Of a DNA stretch of 64,000 bases, positions 34,679 to 45,160 are shown piece after piece (positions within the stretch are counted from its first letter, which is position 1; every line of letters begins with the position of its first letter). The notes under the pieces were generated by a model. That model did no database searches and was not told the DNA's origin. It was given only the letters and a program-made list of their open reading frames with translations. The stretch spans positions 1 to 64,000 of the forward strand of contig NZ_JAHOPF010000005.1 in assembly GCF_019038595.1 (NCBI RefSeq), read 5' to 3'. A program made the translations under genes and the position numbers. The stretch is from Kaistella soli (GTDB lineage: Bacteria; Bacteroidota; Bacteroidia; Flavobacteriales; Weeksellaceae).

Positions 34679-37549
34679 TTAGAAGTTAATGTTCATTCCT
34701 AAACTGTAAACTTTTACGTTCGGAATACCGTTCATATCTACACCGGATGCAATTTTTGTGGTATCAGCAACGGATTGAGTAGCATTGACTGATTGATCTA
34801 CATAATAAGTTTCCGGGTCAACACCTGAATATTTTGTGAATGTAAATGGATTTCTAACCTGAGCATAAATTCTCATTGATTTGACAAAGCCCAGTTGCTC
34901 TTTAGAAAGGTTTACTCCCAAAGTAATATCAGTGATTCTAAGATAATCTGCATCTTCTAAGAATCTTGTCGATCTTTGATTATTCCAAGAAGAAATTGCA
35001 CTTGCGTAATGAGGTCTCGGTACGTTAGTGTTGGTATTTTCTGGAGTCCAATAATTCATTTGCTCGCTGATCATATTCTCAGAGAATGAAGGGTAACCAA
35101 TTGCTGCACCACCTACTTGATCTTCTTTATACATCGCGTAGATTTTTTTCCCGATAGAATACTGTGCGTTAGCTGATAAATCTACAATTCCGTAAGCAAT
35201 TCTTGTGTTAATACCACCATACATTGGTGCGATACCTCCATTGAAGATCTGACGGTCAGAAGAATCGATCAGACCATCTCCGTTCACATCCTTATAAATC
35301 ATATCACCCGCCTGAACAACTTTAGTAACGGCTCCACTTGCGTTTTTATATTCATATCGCTCATTAGCAACACCTAAAGCTTCAATCAGATAGAAAGAAC
35401 CTAAGGATTCACCTTCTTTAACAATTGATGCAAACCCAGTCGTAAACAATCCGGCTTTTGTACCAATTTTTTCTACAGTATTTTCGTTGTAAGAGAAGTT
35501 AGCTCCCAGATCCCAGCTGAATTTTGAGCCCTTGATCACTTTAGTATCCAAAGCAACTTCAATTCCTTTGTTATTAATAGAGCCTACATTACTAAGCATA
35601 TTAAGGAAACCTGTTTCCTGGTTTACAGGAATTCTGTATAAAAGTTCATTTGTTGTTTTATCATACAAATCAACATTAAGGTTCACTCTTCGCTTGAACA
35701 TTGATAAATCCATACCTACATCCATCGATTCTCCTTTTTCCCATTGCAAGTTAGGGTTAAACAGATCGGTAACAGCCATTCCCGGATTCTGGTTATGGTT
35801 TTGTCCGGCGCTGATCAGATTTAGTCCAGCAGAGAATGGAATACCGGTTTGGTTACCTGTAAAACCGTAAGATGCTCTGAATTTAAGCTCATTAATAACA
35901 GGAACGTTAAAGAATGATTCGTTAGAAGCAGTCCATCCAATTGACGCTGCCGGGAAATTACCCCATTTATAGTCATTTGTGAATTTTGAAGAACCGTCAT
36001 AACGGGTAGACAGCATCAAGTTATACTTATTGTCCCAGTTGAACTGAACTCTACCAAAGAAAGACGCAAGAGACATCCAAGAAGGATATGCTCTACCTGC
36101 GTTAATTGTGGCGGCAGAAACCAACCATTGCAATTCATTTGACGGGAAGTTCTCTCCTTGTAAATAAGAATCTTCATAATCCCACCTTTGAAAAGACTGT
36201 CCTACAACAGCATTAACATTCAGTTTCCCGTCTACAAACTTGCTGTTATAAGTTGCCGTATTTTCAATTAAGTAATCTCTGTTATTCTGAGTACTGTAAT
36301 AACCATAACCGTATGGTTTTCCTGCAAGCTCACCTCTTCTTGTATTAGGTGCGTCAAAGCGGTTATATCTGTTTACAGAAAGATTTCCACTGATCGAGGT
36401 CTTTAAAGTTAGATCTTTGATAGGATTATAGGCAGCAAAGAAATTTGCACCTAACCTCTGCCATTTATCAGTAACAACTCTTTCAAAAGCGTGTAAAGGG
36501 TTATTTGTGCTCAAATTACGGTTGATTTTACCGTTAGCATCATAAGGAGTTTTATTAGGAGCTGCTGCCATTGCATTGCTGTAAGGCTGATAAGTATTGT
36601 TATCATCTACGATTGGCACTGCATCAGATTGTGTATAGTAAGAGTTAATCCCGATTTTAAATTTATCGGTCATCTTTTGTTCTACATTAAGTCTTACTCT
36701 TGCAACTTCATATTTATCCTGCTTGATGATCCCCTCCTGACTCACATGAGAAACAGAAAAGTATACTTTGGAATTTTCGTTACCAGCAGTAAAACCTAAC
36801 TGATTATTTGTAATAGCTCCGGTTCTCAGAATCTGATCCATCCAATTGGTATTGACACCTGTAGCGACCATGGGATTATTAAGAGCCATCCCGCCCGGGG
36901 AAGTTGCGCTAGGATTAGCCAATACTCCTTTTGCGATATCATTCAGATAATTCTGTCTGGCAACATCATGAATCTGCTTGTATTGGTCTCCGTTCAAAAG
37001 GTCTGGTCTGTTAATAATTTCCTGTATACCATACGAGGTATTGAAAGTAACAGTTGGTTTACTGTTGTATTTACCGGATTTCGTTTCTACCAAAACTACA
37101 CCATTGGACGCGCGTGATCCATAGATTGCACTTGATGCAGCATCTTTAAGAATCTGCATACTTACAATATCTTCAGGGGAAAGATTTCCTAAACTTTCCT
37201 GAGGAACACCATCTATAATATACAGTGGATTATTTGAAGCACTCAGTGAACCGTTACCTCTAATACTGATCTTGGTAGTATTACCGGCTCTTCCTCCTGT
37301 ACTTGCTACCTGAACTCCAGGTGCCTTACCTTGTAGTGCAAGCTCAACAGAAGCAACCGGCTGCTCCTGCAAAACCTCACTCTTGATTGTTGCGATCGCT
37401 CCTGTAACATCTGCTTTTTTCTGGGTTCCATAACCAACAAGTATTACCTCATCAATATTCTCCGTTTTTAACGAATCTTTTTGCGCCATAACTGCCTGTC
37501 CTGTAAAAAACAAAACTCCTGCAGTTAAAACTTTTAACTTTACATTCAT
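34679..37549 (-). CDS. SusC/RagA TonB-dependent outer-membrane transporter (locus B)
   Basis: This 956-aa channel partner of the SusD-like protein encoded 11 bp downstream begins MNVKLKVLTAGVLFFTGQAVMAQ (signal peptide). It has the TonB-box-like NIDEVILVGYGTQKK, a plug (TKISIRGNGSLSASNNPLYIIDGVP, DIVSMQILKDAASSAIYGSRASNGVVLVETKSGK), and a long barrel ending in VKVYSLGMNINF. Like the other SusC here it lacks the N-terminal carboxypeptidase-like domain. It shares with that gene the leader and inverted repeat upstream, so both are likely under the same control. Confidence 0.95.
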   Translation of the reverse strand: MNVKLKVLTAGVLFFTGQAVMAQKDSLKTENIDEVILVGYGTQKKADVTGAIATIKSEVLQEQPVASVELALQGKAPGVQVASTGGRAGNTTKISIRGNGSLSASNNPLYIIDGVPQESLGNLSPEDIVSMQILKDAASSAIYGSRASNGVVLVETKSGKYNSKPTVTFNTSYGIQEIINRPDLLNGDQYKQIHDVARQNYLNDIAKGVLANPSATSPGGMALNNPMVATGVNTNWMDQILRTGAITNNQLGFTAGNENSKVYFSVSHVSQEGIIKQDKYEVARVRLNVEQKMTDKFKIGINSYYTQSDAVPIVDDNNTYQPYSNAMAAAPNKTPYDANGKINRNLSTNNPLHAFERVVTDKWQRLGANFFAAYNPIKDLTLKTSISGNLSVNRYNRFDAPNTRRGELAGKPYGYGYYSTQNNRDYLIENTATYNSKFVDGKLNVNAVVGQSFQRWDYEDSYLQGENFPSNELQWLVSAATINAGRAYPSWMSLASFFGRVQFNWDNKYNLMLSTRYDGSSKFTNDYKWGNFPAASIGWTASNESFFNVPVINELKFRASYGFTGNQTGIPFSAGLNLISAGQNHNQNPGMAVTDLFNPNLQWEKGESMDVGMDLSMFKRRVNLNVDLYDKTTNELLYRIPVNQETGFLNMLSNVGSINNKGIEVALDTKVIKGSKFSWDLGANFSYNENTVEKIGTKAGLFTTGFASIVKEGESLGSFYLIEALGVANERYEYKNASGAVTKVVQAGDMIYKDVNGDGLIDSSDRQIFNGGIAPMYGGINTRIAYGIVDLSANAQYSIGKKIYAMYKEDQVGGAAIGYPSFSENMISEQMNYWTPENTNTNVPRPHYASAISSWNNQRSTRFLEDADYLRITDITLGVNLSKEQLGFVKSMRIYAQVRNPFTFTKYSGVDPETYYVDQSVNATQSVADTTKIASGVDMNGIPNVKVYSLGMNINF

Positions 37550-37582
37550 ATTAACACTTTTTTAATATTATCAGCACAAATA

Positions 37583-37600
37583 TGTTAATTAAATTTAACA
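37583..37600 (-). promoter_or_regulatory. Inverted repeat and -7-like element upstream of susC (locus B)
   Basis: TGTTAA-N6-TTAACA again lies 33 bases before the start codon and merges with ATATTTG on the minus strand. It is a near copy of the element at 32869-32886. The rest of the gap to 37792 shows no further feature. Confidence 0.6.
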
Positions 37601-37791
37601 ATAACAAACCCATAACGGCTTTCCGAAAAACGGAGAAATGCATTATTCATAAGGTTTTCGAGAGGGCGATAAGGTTAACTAAACAATTGTTTAAATAAAT
37701 TTCCTTTTCATTACCAAAAGCCTCGAAAAGCTCAAAATAAAATATTTTGATTTTTCTTCACTTTTTTTTATTTCAATATTTAGCGCCAACA

Positions 37792-37818
37792 AAAAAACCT
37801 GCAAAAAGCAGGTTTTTA
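37792..37818 (-). terminator. Terminator of the rimP-nusA-infB operon
   Basis: The stem AAAACCTGC/GCAGGTTTT has a T-run on the minus strand, about 20 bases after the infB stop. Confidence 0.88.
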
Positions 37819-37837
37819 TAATATATAGAAGGATTTT

Positions 37838-40708
37838 TTACTTCAGTTTCTTTTTTACAGCAACTTCTTCATACACTTCCAGGATGTCCCCAACTTCAAT
37901 ATCGTTGTATCCTTTAATGTTCAGTCCACATTCATATCCTTTCGTAACTTCTTTTACGTCGTCCTTGAAACGCTTCAAACTTTCAAGCTCTCCGTCAAAC
38001 TTCACGATACCGTCACGCAGTAATCGGATTTTTGAATTTCGGGTCACTTTTCCGGTAAGAACCATACAGCCTGCAATAGTACCGACTTTGGTAATCTTAA
38101 AGGTTTCACGTATTTCTACGTTACCGATCACCTGCTCCTGAATTTCCGGAGAAAGCATTCCTTCCATCGCTTCTTTCACTTCATCGATTGCCTTATAGAT
38201 AATGGAGTAAGTTCTGATCTCGATTTCTTCTTTGTCTGCAAGATCTTTTGCATTGACACCAGCTCTTACGTTAAATCCAATCATAATCGCATCGGATGCA
38301 GCTGCCAAAAGTACATCGGATTCGGTAATCTGACCAACTCCTTTATGAATAATATTGATGCTGATTTCTTCGGTTGAAAGCCTTTGTAACTGATCTGAAA
38401 GCGCCTCCACGGAACCGTCCACGTCACCTTTAAGGATAATGTTAAGTTCTTTGAAATCTCCAAGAGCAATACGTCTGCCCAGTTCATCCAGCGTAAGGTG
38501 TTTTTTAGTTCTGATCGATTGCTCTCTCTGTAACTGCTCACGTTTGGTAGCGATTGTTTTCGCCTCTCTTTCATCTTCAAAAACTCTGAATTTGTCTCCA
38601 GCAGTAGGCGCGCCGTCAAGACCAAGAATAGTAACCGGAATTGAAGGACCGGCAGTCTCCATTGGTTTCCCTCTTTCATCAAGCATTGCTTTCACTTTAC
38701 CGTGATTTTTTCCGGCAAGAATGTAATCTCCTACTTTAAGAGTTCCGCTCTGAACAAGAATGGTAGAAATATACCCTCTTCCTTTATCCAAAGAAGCCTC
38801 GATCACAACACCCTGAGCATTTTTATTGGGATTGGCTTTTAATTCCAACATTTCTGCCTGAAGCAATACTTTTTCCAGCAAAGCATCCATATTGTTACCG
38901 AATTTCGCAGAAACTTCCTGACACTGAACATTACCTCCCCATTCTTCTACCAGAACATTCATCGCAGAAAGCTGCTGGCGGATATTATCTGGGTTCGAGT
39001 TCGGCTTGTCCACTTTGTTTAATGCGATAATCATCGGAACTCCCGCTGCCTGTGCGTGGGAAATCGCTTCTTTCGTCTGAGGCATCACATCATCATCCGC
39101 TGCAATTACAATAATTGCGATATCGGTAATCTGTGCACCCCTGGCTCTCATTGCGGTAAACGCTTCGTGACCCGGTGTATCAAGGAATGTAATTCTCTGA
39201 CCGTTTTCAAGTTTCACGTTATAAGCACCAATGTGCTGGGTAATTCCTCCGGATTCACCGGCAATTACGTTGGTTTTTCTGATATAATCGAGTAAGGAAG
39301 TTTTACCGTGGTCAACATGTCCCATTACGGTAACGATTGGCGCACGCGGTAATAAATCTTCTGCTGTATCGGTATCTTCCTCGATCGCTGATTCTTCAAG
39401 ATCAGCATCAGAAAATTCAATTTTATATCCAAATTCGTCAGCTACGAGTAATAAAGTATCAGCTTCTAAACGCTGATTCATTGTTACCATAACGCCTAAA
39501 GAGAAACATGCAGAAATTACTTCTGTTGGGCTTACGTTCATTAAGCTCGCCAACTCTCCAACGGTAATGAATTCCGTTACCTTTAAAGTTCTGTCAGCTG
39601 CATCAATTTCCTGTTGGAGTTCATCCTGCTCTCTTCTGTAAACTCTTTTCTCTTTTCTGTATTTAGCTCCTTTATTTTTACCTCCCTTGCTGGTAAGTTT
39701 TTCTAAAGTTTCTTTAATCTGATTTTTTACCTGCTCATCAGTTAACTCAACAGGCATAGTAGGTGCTCCTCTTCTGCTTCCGCCTTTTCCGGCATTTCCT
39801 CCTCCCTGATAACCAGGACGGTTTCCTCCCTGGCCCGGACGGTTTCCTCCTTGTCCTGGAGGACGGTTTCCACCCTGTCCTGGAGGACGGTTTCCTTGAG
39901 TACCCTGACCCGGAGCATTAGTTCCCGGAGCATTCGGTTTTTCAATACGCTTTCTTTTCTTTTTAGCAGCAGCGCTGTTGGCTCCGCCCTGAGGCTTGGG
40001 CTTATTGAACTGAGAAAGGTCAACGGTTTGCTTTAAAATCTTAACCCCTTCCAATTTTTGATAAACTGTTTCAATTTTATCGGATCCAGCTTCAGCAGCA
40101 GGTGCTTCAGTAACCGCAGCAGGCGCCTCAGCAACGGGTGCCGGAGCATCAACTTTCGGAGCAGGAGTTTCTTCTGCTTTCGGAGCAGGCTTTTCTTCCT
40201 CTTTTTTAGGCTGATCTTTTTTAGCAGACTTCGGCTTGTTGCCTTCAATCTGGGAAAGATCAATCTTATCCAAAACCTTAAATTCCTGTCTTTCCGGTGT
40301 AGAAAGTGTTACCGGTGCTTCTACAACTTCCGCAGCTGGTGTTTCTACTTTTGGTGCCGGTTCCGGCTTTACTTCCTCCTGAACTTCAGGTTTTTTCGGG
40401 TCAAGATCTATCTTGCCCAAAACTTTTGTTTCAGGTCTCAGGCTTGCTTTGGCTCTTATTACCTCAGGTTTTGAAGGTTCAATTTCCAGTTTTTCTTCCG
40501 GAACTTTAATCATCACTACCTCATGAGAAGCTTTTCTCTGTTCACCATCTTTGGCGAACTCAGCTTCCAATGCAGAATATGCCGATTCTTCCAATTGAGC
40601 GTTCGGATTGCTTTCTACCTCGATTCCTTTGGACTGAAGAAATTCTACCAGTCTTGTCATCGAAATATTAAATTCCTTAACCGCTTTGTTTAATCTAATT
40701 TTGGGCAT
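37838..40708 (-). CDS. infB: Translation initiation factor IF-2
   Basis: This 956-aa GTPase brings initiator tRNA to the ribosome. The N-terminus has the IF2_N fold ([27 protein letters not shown]). A long, low-complexity charged and Pro/Ala/Gly-rich region follows, including repeated [12 protein letters not shown] units near 280-310. A second IF2_N region is followed by the G domain with GHVDHGKT (about 462-469), DTPGHEAF and NKVDKPN, and then the beta-barrel and C-terminal tRNA-binding domains ([35 protein letters not shown]). It is the last gene in the conserved order rimP-nusA-infB. Confidence 0.98.
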   Translation of the reverse strand: MPKIRLNKAVKEFNISMTRLVEFLQSKGIEVESNPNAQLEESAYSALEAEFAKDGEQRKASHEVVMIKVPEEKLEIEPSKPEVIRAKASLRPETKVLGKIDLDPKKPEVQEEVKPEPAPKVETPAAEVVEAPVTLSTPERQEFKVLDKIDLSQIEGNKPKSAKKDQPKKEEEKPAPKAEETPAPKVDAPAPVAEAPAAVTEAPAAEAGSDKIETVYQKLEGVKILKQTVDLSQFNKPKPQGGANSAAAKKKRKRIEKPNAPGTNAPGQGTQGNRPPGQGGNRPPGQGGNRPGQGGNRPGYQGGGNAGKGGSRRGAPTMPVELTDEQVKNQIKETLEKLTSKGGKNKGAKYRKEKRVYRREQDELQQEIDAADRTLKVTEFITVGELASLMNVSPTEVISACFSLGVMVTMNQRLEADTLLLVADEFGYKIEFSDADLEESAIEEDTDTAEDLLPRAPIVTVMGHVDHGKTSLLDYIRKTNVIAGESGGITQHIGAYNVKLENGQRITFLDTPGHEAFTAMRARGAQITDIAIIVIAADDDVMPQTKEAISHAQAAGVPMIIALNKVDKPNSNPDNIRQQLSAMNVLVEEWGGNVQCQEVSAKFGNNMDALLEKVLLQAEMLELKANPNKNAQGVVIEASLDKGRGYISTILVQSGTLKVGDYILAGKNHGKVKAMLDERGKPMETAGPSIPVTILGLDGAPTAGDKFRVFEDEREAKTIATKREQLQREQSIRTKKHLTLDELGRRIALGDFKELNIILKGDVDGSVEALSDQLQRLSTEEISINIIHKGVGQITESDVLLAAASDAIMIGFNVRAGVNAKDLADKEEIEIRTYSIIYKAIDEVKEAMEGMLSPEIQEQVIGNVEIRETFKITKVGTIAGCMVLTGKVTRNSKIRLLRDGIVKFDGELESLKRFKDDVKEVTKGYECGLNIKGYNDIEVGDILEVYEEVAVKKKLK

Positions 40709-40780
40709 GTATAATTTATACTTTTATTTTAATTTTCGGTAAAGTTAACTCTTTTCCTTTAATGTATATATTTTTAAGGA

Positions 40781-42028
40781 TTAGTCTTCGAATTCCTCCT
40801 TCAAAATCTGTTTAACTTCTTCAATAGTTTCTTCTTCCAAATCAACCATTTTCAAAAGTGCGTCTGTTTCTTTGTCTAAAATACTTTTTGCAGTAGTAAG
40901 ACCAACTTTTTCGAATTCAGCGATAATCCATTCTTCGATATCTCCGGCTTCGCTACCTGCAAATTCTTTCAGTTCAACATCGTCATCTTCATTGGATTCT
41001 CTGTAAACGTCAATTTCATATCCGCTTAACCAGGAAGCCAGTCTGATGTTCTGTCCCTGCTTACCAATCACTCTTGAGATCTCTTCTACCGGCGTATACA
41101 CCATGGCGTACTGCGTTTCCGGATTGATTTCAATTTTATTGATGGTAATGTTTCCGAGAGCTCTCTTCACCATGATTTCAGGGTTTTTCGACCACTGAAT
41201 CACGTCAATATTTTCATTCTTCAGTTCACGGACAACACCGTGAATTCTTGATCCTTTCACTCCGACACAAGCTCCAACAGGATCTATTCTGTCATCATAA
41301 GCATCTACAGCGATTTTCGCTTTTTCACCCGGAATTCTCACCACTTTTTTAAGAATAATGGTTCCGTCCTGAATTTCAGGAATCTCAAGTTCCAGAAGTT
41401 TCTCCAAAAATTTCGGAGCCGTTCTGGAAACGATAATCTGTGGTTTTGATCCTTTGAAATCAACACTTTCTACAATCGCTCTTACATTTTCTCCTTTTTT
41501 GAAGAAATCGGACGGGATCTGATTTTCCTTTGGAAGAATAAATTCGTTATCCTCATCGTCAAGTAAAATTACATGTTTGTGACGGATGTGGTGTACTTCA
41601 CCTACAACGATCTCCCCGATTTTGTCCTTGAACTCTTCATAAAGCATTGCGTTATTATGCTCCTGAAGTTTTGTTGCCAAAATTTGTTTCAGGGTAAGGA
41701 TGCTTCTTCTTCCTAACTTCTCAATCGGGATCTCAACAGTGAAATCTTCACCTACTTCAAAAGTAGGGTCAATTTTTTTAGCTTCAGAAATTTCAATTTC
41801 CAAATCATCATCTTCGGACATCTCGTCTTCAACGATGGTTTTATTTAAAAATATCTGAAAATCCCCTTTATCAGGGTTTACGATAACATCAAAGTGATCA
41901 TCAGAATCAAATCTTTTTCTTAATAAAGTTTTCAATGAATCTTCAATAATCGCCATCAGATCAATCTTGCTGATGTTTTTATCTTCTTTGAAATCGCCAA
42001 ATGCTTCAATCAATGCTAAACCGTCCAT
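40781..42028 (-). CDS. nusA: Transcription termination/antitermination factor NusA
   Basis: This 415-aa RNA-polymerase-binding factor controls pausing, termination and antitermination. It has the N-terminal polymerase-binding domain (LALIEAFGDFKEDKNISKIDLMAIIEDSL), an S1 domain (GEVHHIRHKHVILLDDEDNEFILPKENQIPSDFFKKG), and KH domains with DPVGACVGVKGSRIHGVVREL and EEISRVIGKQGQNIRLAS. The C-terminus is acidic and lacks the AR repeats of E. coli NusA, as is usual in Bacteroidota. It is flanked by rimP and infB. Confidence 0.98.
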   Translation of the reverse strand: MDGLALIEAFGDFKEDKNISKIDLMAIIEDSLKTLLRKRFDSDDHFDVIVNPDKGDFQIFLNKTIVEDEMSEDDDLEIEISEAKKIDPTFEVGEDFTVEIPIEKLGRRSILTLKQILATKLQEHNNAMLYEEFKDKIGEIVVGEVHHIRHKHVILLDDEDNEFILPKENQIPSDFFKKGENVRAIVESVDFKGSKPQIIVSRTAPKFLEKLLELEIPEIQDGTIILKKVVRIPGEKAKIAVDAYDDRIDPVGACVGVKGSRIHGVVRELKNENIDVIQWSKNPEIMVKRALGNITINKIEINPETQYAMVYTPVEEISRVIGKQGQNIRLASWLSGYEIDVYRESNEDDDVELKEFAGSEAGDIEEWIIAEFEKVGLTTAKSILDKETDALLKMVDLEEETIEEVKQILKEEFED

Positions 42029-42156
42029 TATATCATGTTTTGTTTTTAATATCCCAAATTAATCCGGGAGAAGTTTAAAGATCTGAAACCCTTAAACTAA
42101 AATTTATTTAATATTCTTTTGATCATTGATAATCTGAAAATGATTACCAGTGTTAT

Positions 42157-42624
42157 TTAAAATTTTATAGCAACAAGTGCTTTCTTGATGTCGGTATAAG
42201 GAATTTCCTTTTCTTCCACTACATCTACTTTTCCTTTGCCGATATCTTTTGGTTTTCTATATTTCAAAACCAAAGTGATTTTGTCTTCATCCACTTTTGC
42301 CAGCTCACCTTCAATCTGGGTGGAATCGGTAAGTAAAATATCAAGTTCACGGCCGATATTTTTATTAAACTGTCTTAGAGTAACAAGCGGTTCGCTGAGA
42401 CCGGCACTCATCACCTGAAGGGAAAAATCATGCTCTTCACGATCCATATTAAATTCGATTGCGCGGCTCGCGTCCAGACAGTCCTGCAAAGTAACTCCGC
42501 TGTCACCATCAAGTATCACGGTGATATCGTCGCCCGATGAAAACTTCAGATCGATCAGAAACAAATCCTCTCTTTCCTCCAAAAACTGATGAAGCAGCTC
42601 TTCTATTCTTTTTCTAAATTCCAT
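42157..42624 (-). CDS. rimP: Ribosome maturation factor RimP
   Basis: This 155-aa cytoplasmic factor is needed for 30S subunit maturation. I use the ATG at 42624 (MEFRKRIEELLHQFLEEREDLFLIDLKF). A longer in-frame reading from 42705 adds 27 residues that do not look like RimP. Family features: VTLQDCLDASRAIEFNMDREEHDFSLQVMSAGLSEPL, then the C-terminal SH3-like part (IGRELDILLTDSTQIEGELAKVDEDKITL). It is first in the rimP-nusA-infB operon. Confidence 0.94.
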   Translation of the reverse strand: MEFRKRIEELLHQFLEEREDLFLIDLKFSSGDDITVILDGDSGVTLQDCLDASRAIEFNMDREEHDFSLQVMSAGLSEPLVTLRQFNKNIGRELDILLTDSTQIEGELAKVDEDKITLVLKYRKPKDIGKGKVDVVEEKEIPYTDIKKALVAIKF

Positions 42625-42776
42625 ATTCTTAATTTGAGTTACGAAAAAAGGCATTCTTGCGAAGGCCTTTTCATTGTTTTCCGTAAATCCGATGCAAATA
42701 TACATCTTTTAAATAAAACTGCAAAATTCACAGAATAATCAATTATTGAAAATCAGGCAACAAGCTGTAATTTATT

Positions 42777-42784
42777 TATATTTG
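42777..42784 (+). promoter_or_regulatory. Bacteroidetes -7 promoter element (TATATTTG)
   Basis: A perfect TAnnTTTG match lies 25 bp upstream of the TTG start at 42809. A TTG at 42746-42748 is farther than the usual ~20-bp spacing, so the -33 element is unclear. It is the likely promoter of the glycan cluster's first gene. Confidence 0.6.
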
Positions 42785-42808
42785 CACAGATTTATAAAAC
42801 TCAGAATT

Positions 42809-44119
42809 TTGAATATCACTATAGTTGGGACAGGTTACGTAGGTCTGGTTACAGGAACTACTTTGGCAGAATTGGGAAACACGGTTTACTGCGTGGATAT
42901 CGACGCAAAAAAAGTAGAAACCATGAAACAGGGCACTGTGCCTATTTATGAACCTGGACTGGAGGAAATGTTCTTAAGAAACATTCAGGCCCAGCGACTG
43001 TTTTTCACCACCGATTTAAAGGAAGCGCTGGATAAAAGCGAAGTCATTTATCTTGCACTGCCTACTCCGCCCGGAGAAGATGGCTCTGCAGATCTTTCCT
43101 ATGTGCTGAGCGTCGCCAACAATATCGGCGAACTGATGACGGAATATAAAGTGATCGTAAACAAATCTACCGTTCCCGTAGGAACTGCAGATACGGTGAG
43201 AGCAACCATTTCCGGAAAAACACAGATCCCTTTTGACGTGGTTTCTAATCCTGAATTCTTGCGTGAAGGTTTCGCGGTGGAAGACTCGATGAATCCTGCG
43301 AGAGTCGTGGTAGGAAGCGAATCTGAAAGAGCTAAAGAAATAATGGCAAAAATTTATCAGCCGTTTACCAACACGGGAATTCCCATTATTTTTATGGACG
43401 AGAAATCTTCGGAACTTACCAAATATGCAGCAAATTCATTTCTTGCCGTGAAAATTACTTTCATGAACGAAATTGCAAACTACTGCGAAAAAGTAGGCGC
43501 CGATGTAGACAAAGTAAGACTTGGAATGGGTTCTGACGACAGGATCGGTCACCGTTTTCTTTTTCCGGGAATTGGTTACGGAGGAAGCTGTTTTCCAAAG
43601 GATGTAAAAGCTTTAATCAAATCCGGAAAGCAGGAAGATTTTGATTTTCAGATTCTTGAAGCAACCGAAAATGTGAATCAGGCACAGAAAGTGATTCTCG
43701 TTTCGGAGATTGAAAAATATTTCGGCGGCAATCTTCAGGGTAAGAAAATTGCGATGTGGGGCTTGGCTTTCAAAGCAAATACAGACGACATCCGGGAAGC
43801 ATCTTCGCTCGACAATATCAAAATTTTACTCGAGAAAGGAGCGACCATTACCGCGTACGATTCCATTGCAGAAGAAAATGTGAGAAGGATTTTAAATGAC
43901 CAGATTTCTTATGCGCAGGACATGTATTCAGCGCTTGAAAATGCGGACTGTCTTTTAATCGCCACGGAATGGAGCGAGTTTAAGAATCCCAATTTTAATC
44001 TGATGGCTGAGAAAATGAACAACAAAGCCATCTTCGACGGCCGAAATATGTTTGCGCTTGAGCAGGTTGAAGACTCAGGGTTTTATTATAAATCAATTGG
44101 CCGGAAAACGGTAAAATAA
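42809..44119 (+). CDS. UDP-glucose 6-dehydrogenase
   Basis: The enzyme oxidises UDP-glucose (or a related UDP-sugar) twice with NAD to the uronate, a building block for surface glycans. From the TTG at 42809 the protein is 436 aa and begins NITIVGTGYVGLVTG, the Rossmann dinucleotide motif. The frame is open to an ATG at 42746, but that would place the start upstream of the predicted -7 element. Other motifs: NPEFLREG, the ELTKYAANSFLAVKITFMNEIAN helix, the catalytic Cys (about residue 260) in GYGGSCFPKD, and WGLAFKANTDDIREA. It heads the glycan gene cluster. Confidence 0.95.
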   Translation: MNITIVGTGYVGLVTGTTLAELGNTVYCVDIDAKKVETMKQGTVPIYEPGLEEMFLRNIQAQRLFFTTDLKEALDKSEVIYLALPTPPGEDGSADLSYVLSVANNIGELMTEYKVIVNKSTVPVGTADTVRATISGKTQIPFDVVSNPEFLREGFAVEDSMNPARVVVGSESERAKEIMAKIYQPFTNTGIPIIFMDEKSSELTKYAANSFLAVKITFMNEIANYCEKVGADVDKVRLGMGSDDRIGHRFLFPGIGYGGSCFPKDVKALIKSGKQEDFDFQILEATENVNQAQKVILVSEIEKYFGGNLQGKKIAMWGLAFKANTDDIREASSLDNIKILLEKGATITAYDSIAEENVRRILNDQISYAQDMYSALENADCLLIATEWSEFKNPNFNLMAEKMNNKAIFDGRNMFALEQVEDSGFYYKSIGRKTVK

Positions 44120-44149
44120 ATCCGCCGCCTTAATTAAAAACACAACAAT

Positions 44150-45118
44150 TTGAAATTTAATTTATTCTCCAGAATTGTGTTCGTTGCTTTATTGGCCTTC
44201 GTAGTCAACAGTTTCGTCTATTTTTCTTTCGGAAATATTTATTCTTCAAAAATTTTAAATTATAACGGTTTCACGCAACAGTTCAATTCAGGAATTTATC
44301 AGTACCGGGTTCTCAGCGGTTATTTTCTGATCTGGATTTATGAAACATTATCATACCTGAATATTGATTATCAGATATTTAAACTTAAATTTTTCGACCA
44401 CAACTCGGAACCTAAAATGTATCTCTCATTCTTCATTTTGAATACATTTTTCCTGATATTGAGTGCAGTAATGTTGACTTTAATTACGGAATCAAAAGCT
44501 TTTATCGCTACTCAGGCTGAGAAAATTCTGTTGACCGCAGTTGCTGTTTTTGTGATCTCATTCTCGCAGTTTGTCATTGTTCCTTATGACATTTCAGGCT
44601 ATTTTTTCCTTCTCGTTTTCTACTTTTTTCTGATGAAATACCTGGAAAAAAGCTCCAACCTGAATTTAATAATTTTAGCTGTAACCCTACTGATTTCTAC
44701 CCTGAACAGAGAATCTTCCGCACTTTCAATTTCTGTGGCTGCAACATTTCTGTATTCTAAATACGGCTCAAAAAAAGAAACTCTCTTTCCGTTAGCTGTT
44801 TTAGGAATTGCATTCGCCGCCATCTATTTTGGAATGAGAATTATGAATGAAAAATTCTCCACCAATGACGGAAATCTTTTAATTCAGAATTTCCGGGAAC
44901 CCAAAAATATTCTTGGATTACTGTTCTGGGCCGTATTCTTTGTTTTTACGTTAGTTTTAGCAAAGGACAAAAAAGCCGTTAATCATATTCTGGTTTTCCA
45001 TTTACTTTCTCTGCCTTATATTGCGATGTGCTTTTATACAGGAATAATTTACGAAATCAGGCTTTACATTCCGATATTTCTAATTTCTTTAGCGATTAGC
45101 AGGACAGAACTCACGTAG
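44150..45118 (+). CDS. Multi-pass membrane protein of the glycan cluster (unknown)
   Basis: This 322-aa protein has a TTG start. It has about nine hydrophobic segments separated by short loops (IVFVALLAFVVNSFVYFSF, FFILNTFFLILSAVMLTLI, ILLTAVAVFVISFSQFVIV, YFFLLVFYFFLMKYL and others) and an NRESSAL loop. Its placement suggests a role in glycan assembly at the inner membrane, such as an EpsG/polymerase-like or lipid-linked sugar enzyme. I see no diagnostic motif, so the function is open. Confidence 0.75.
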   Translation: MKFNLFSRIVFVALLAFVVNSFVYFSFGNIYSSKILNYNGFTQQFNSGIYQYRVLSGYFLIWIYETLSYLNIDYQIFKLKFFDHNSEPKMYLSFFILNTFFLILSAVMLTLITESKAFIATQAEKILLTAVAVFVISFSQFVIVPYDISGYFFLLVFYFFLMKYLEKSSNLNLIILAVTLLISTLNRESSALSISVAATFLYSKYGSKKETLFPLAVLGIAFAAIYFGMRIMNEKFSTNDGNLLIQNFREPKNILGLLFWAVFFVFTLVLAKDKKAVNHILVFHLLSLPYIAMCFYTGIIYEIRLYIPIFLISLAISRTELT

Positions 45119-45134
45119 TTTCAATAATTTAACT

Positions 45135-45142
45135 TATTTTTG
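45135..45142 (+). promoter_or_regulatory. -7-like element (TATTTTTG) upstream of the ABC exporter
   Basis: It matches TAnnTTTG 19 bases before the wzm start at 45161. The -33 part is not clear. Confidence 0.45.
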
Positions 45143-45160
45143 ATTAAACTATGATGAAAA

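Noticed and set aside
39742-40474. Low-complexity reading frames across the infB linker (Arg/Ser/Phe-rich)
   Set aside because: They are by-products of the repetitive Pro/Gly/Ala-rich IF-2 linker region.
42705-42746. Longer starts for rimP (42705) and UDP-glucose dehydrogenase (42746)
   Set aside because: The added residues do not resemble the families, and the predicted -7 element lies downstream of 42746.
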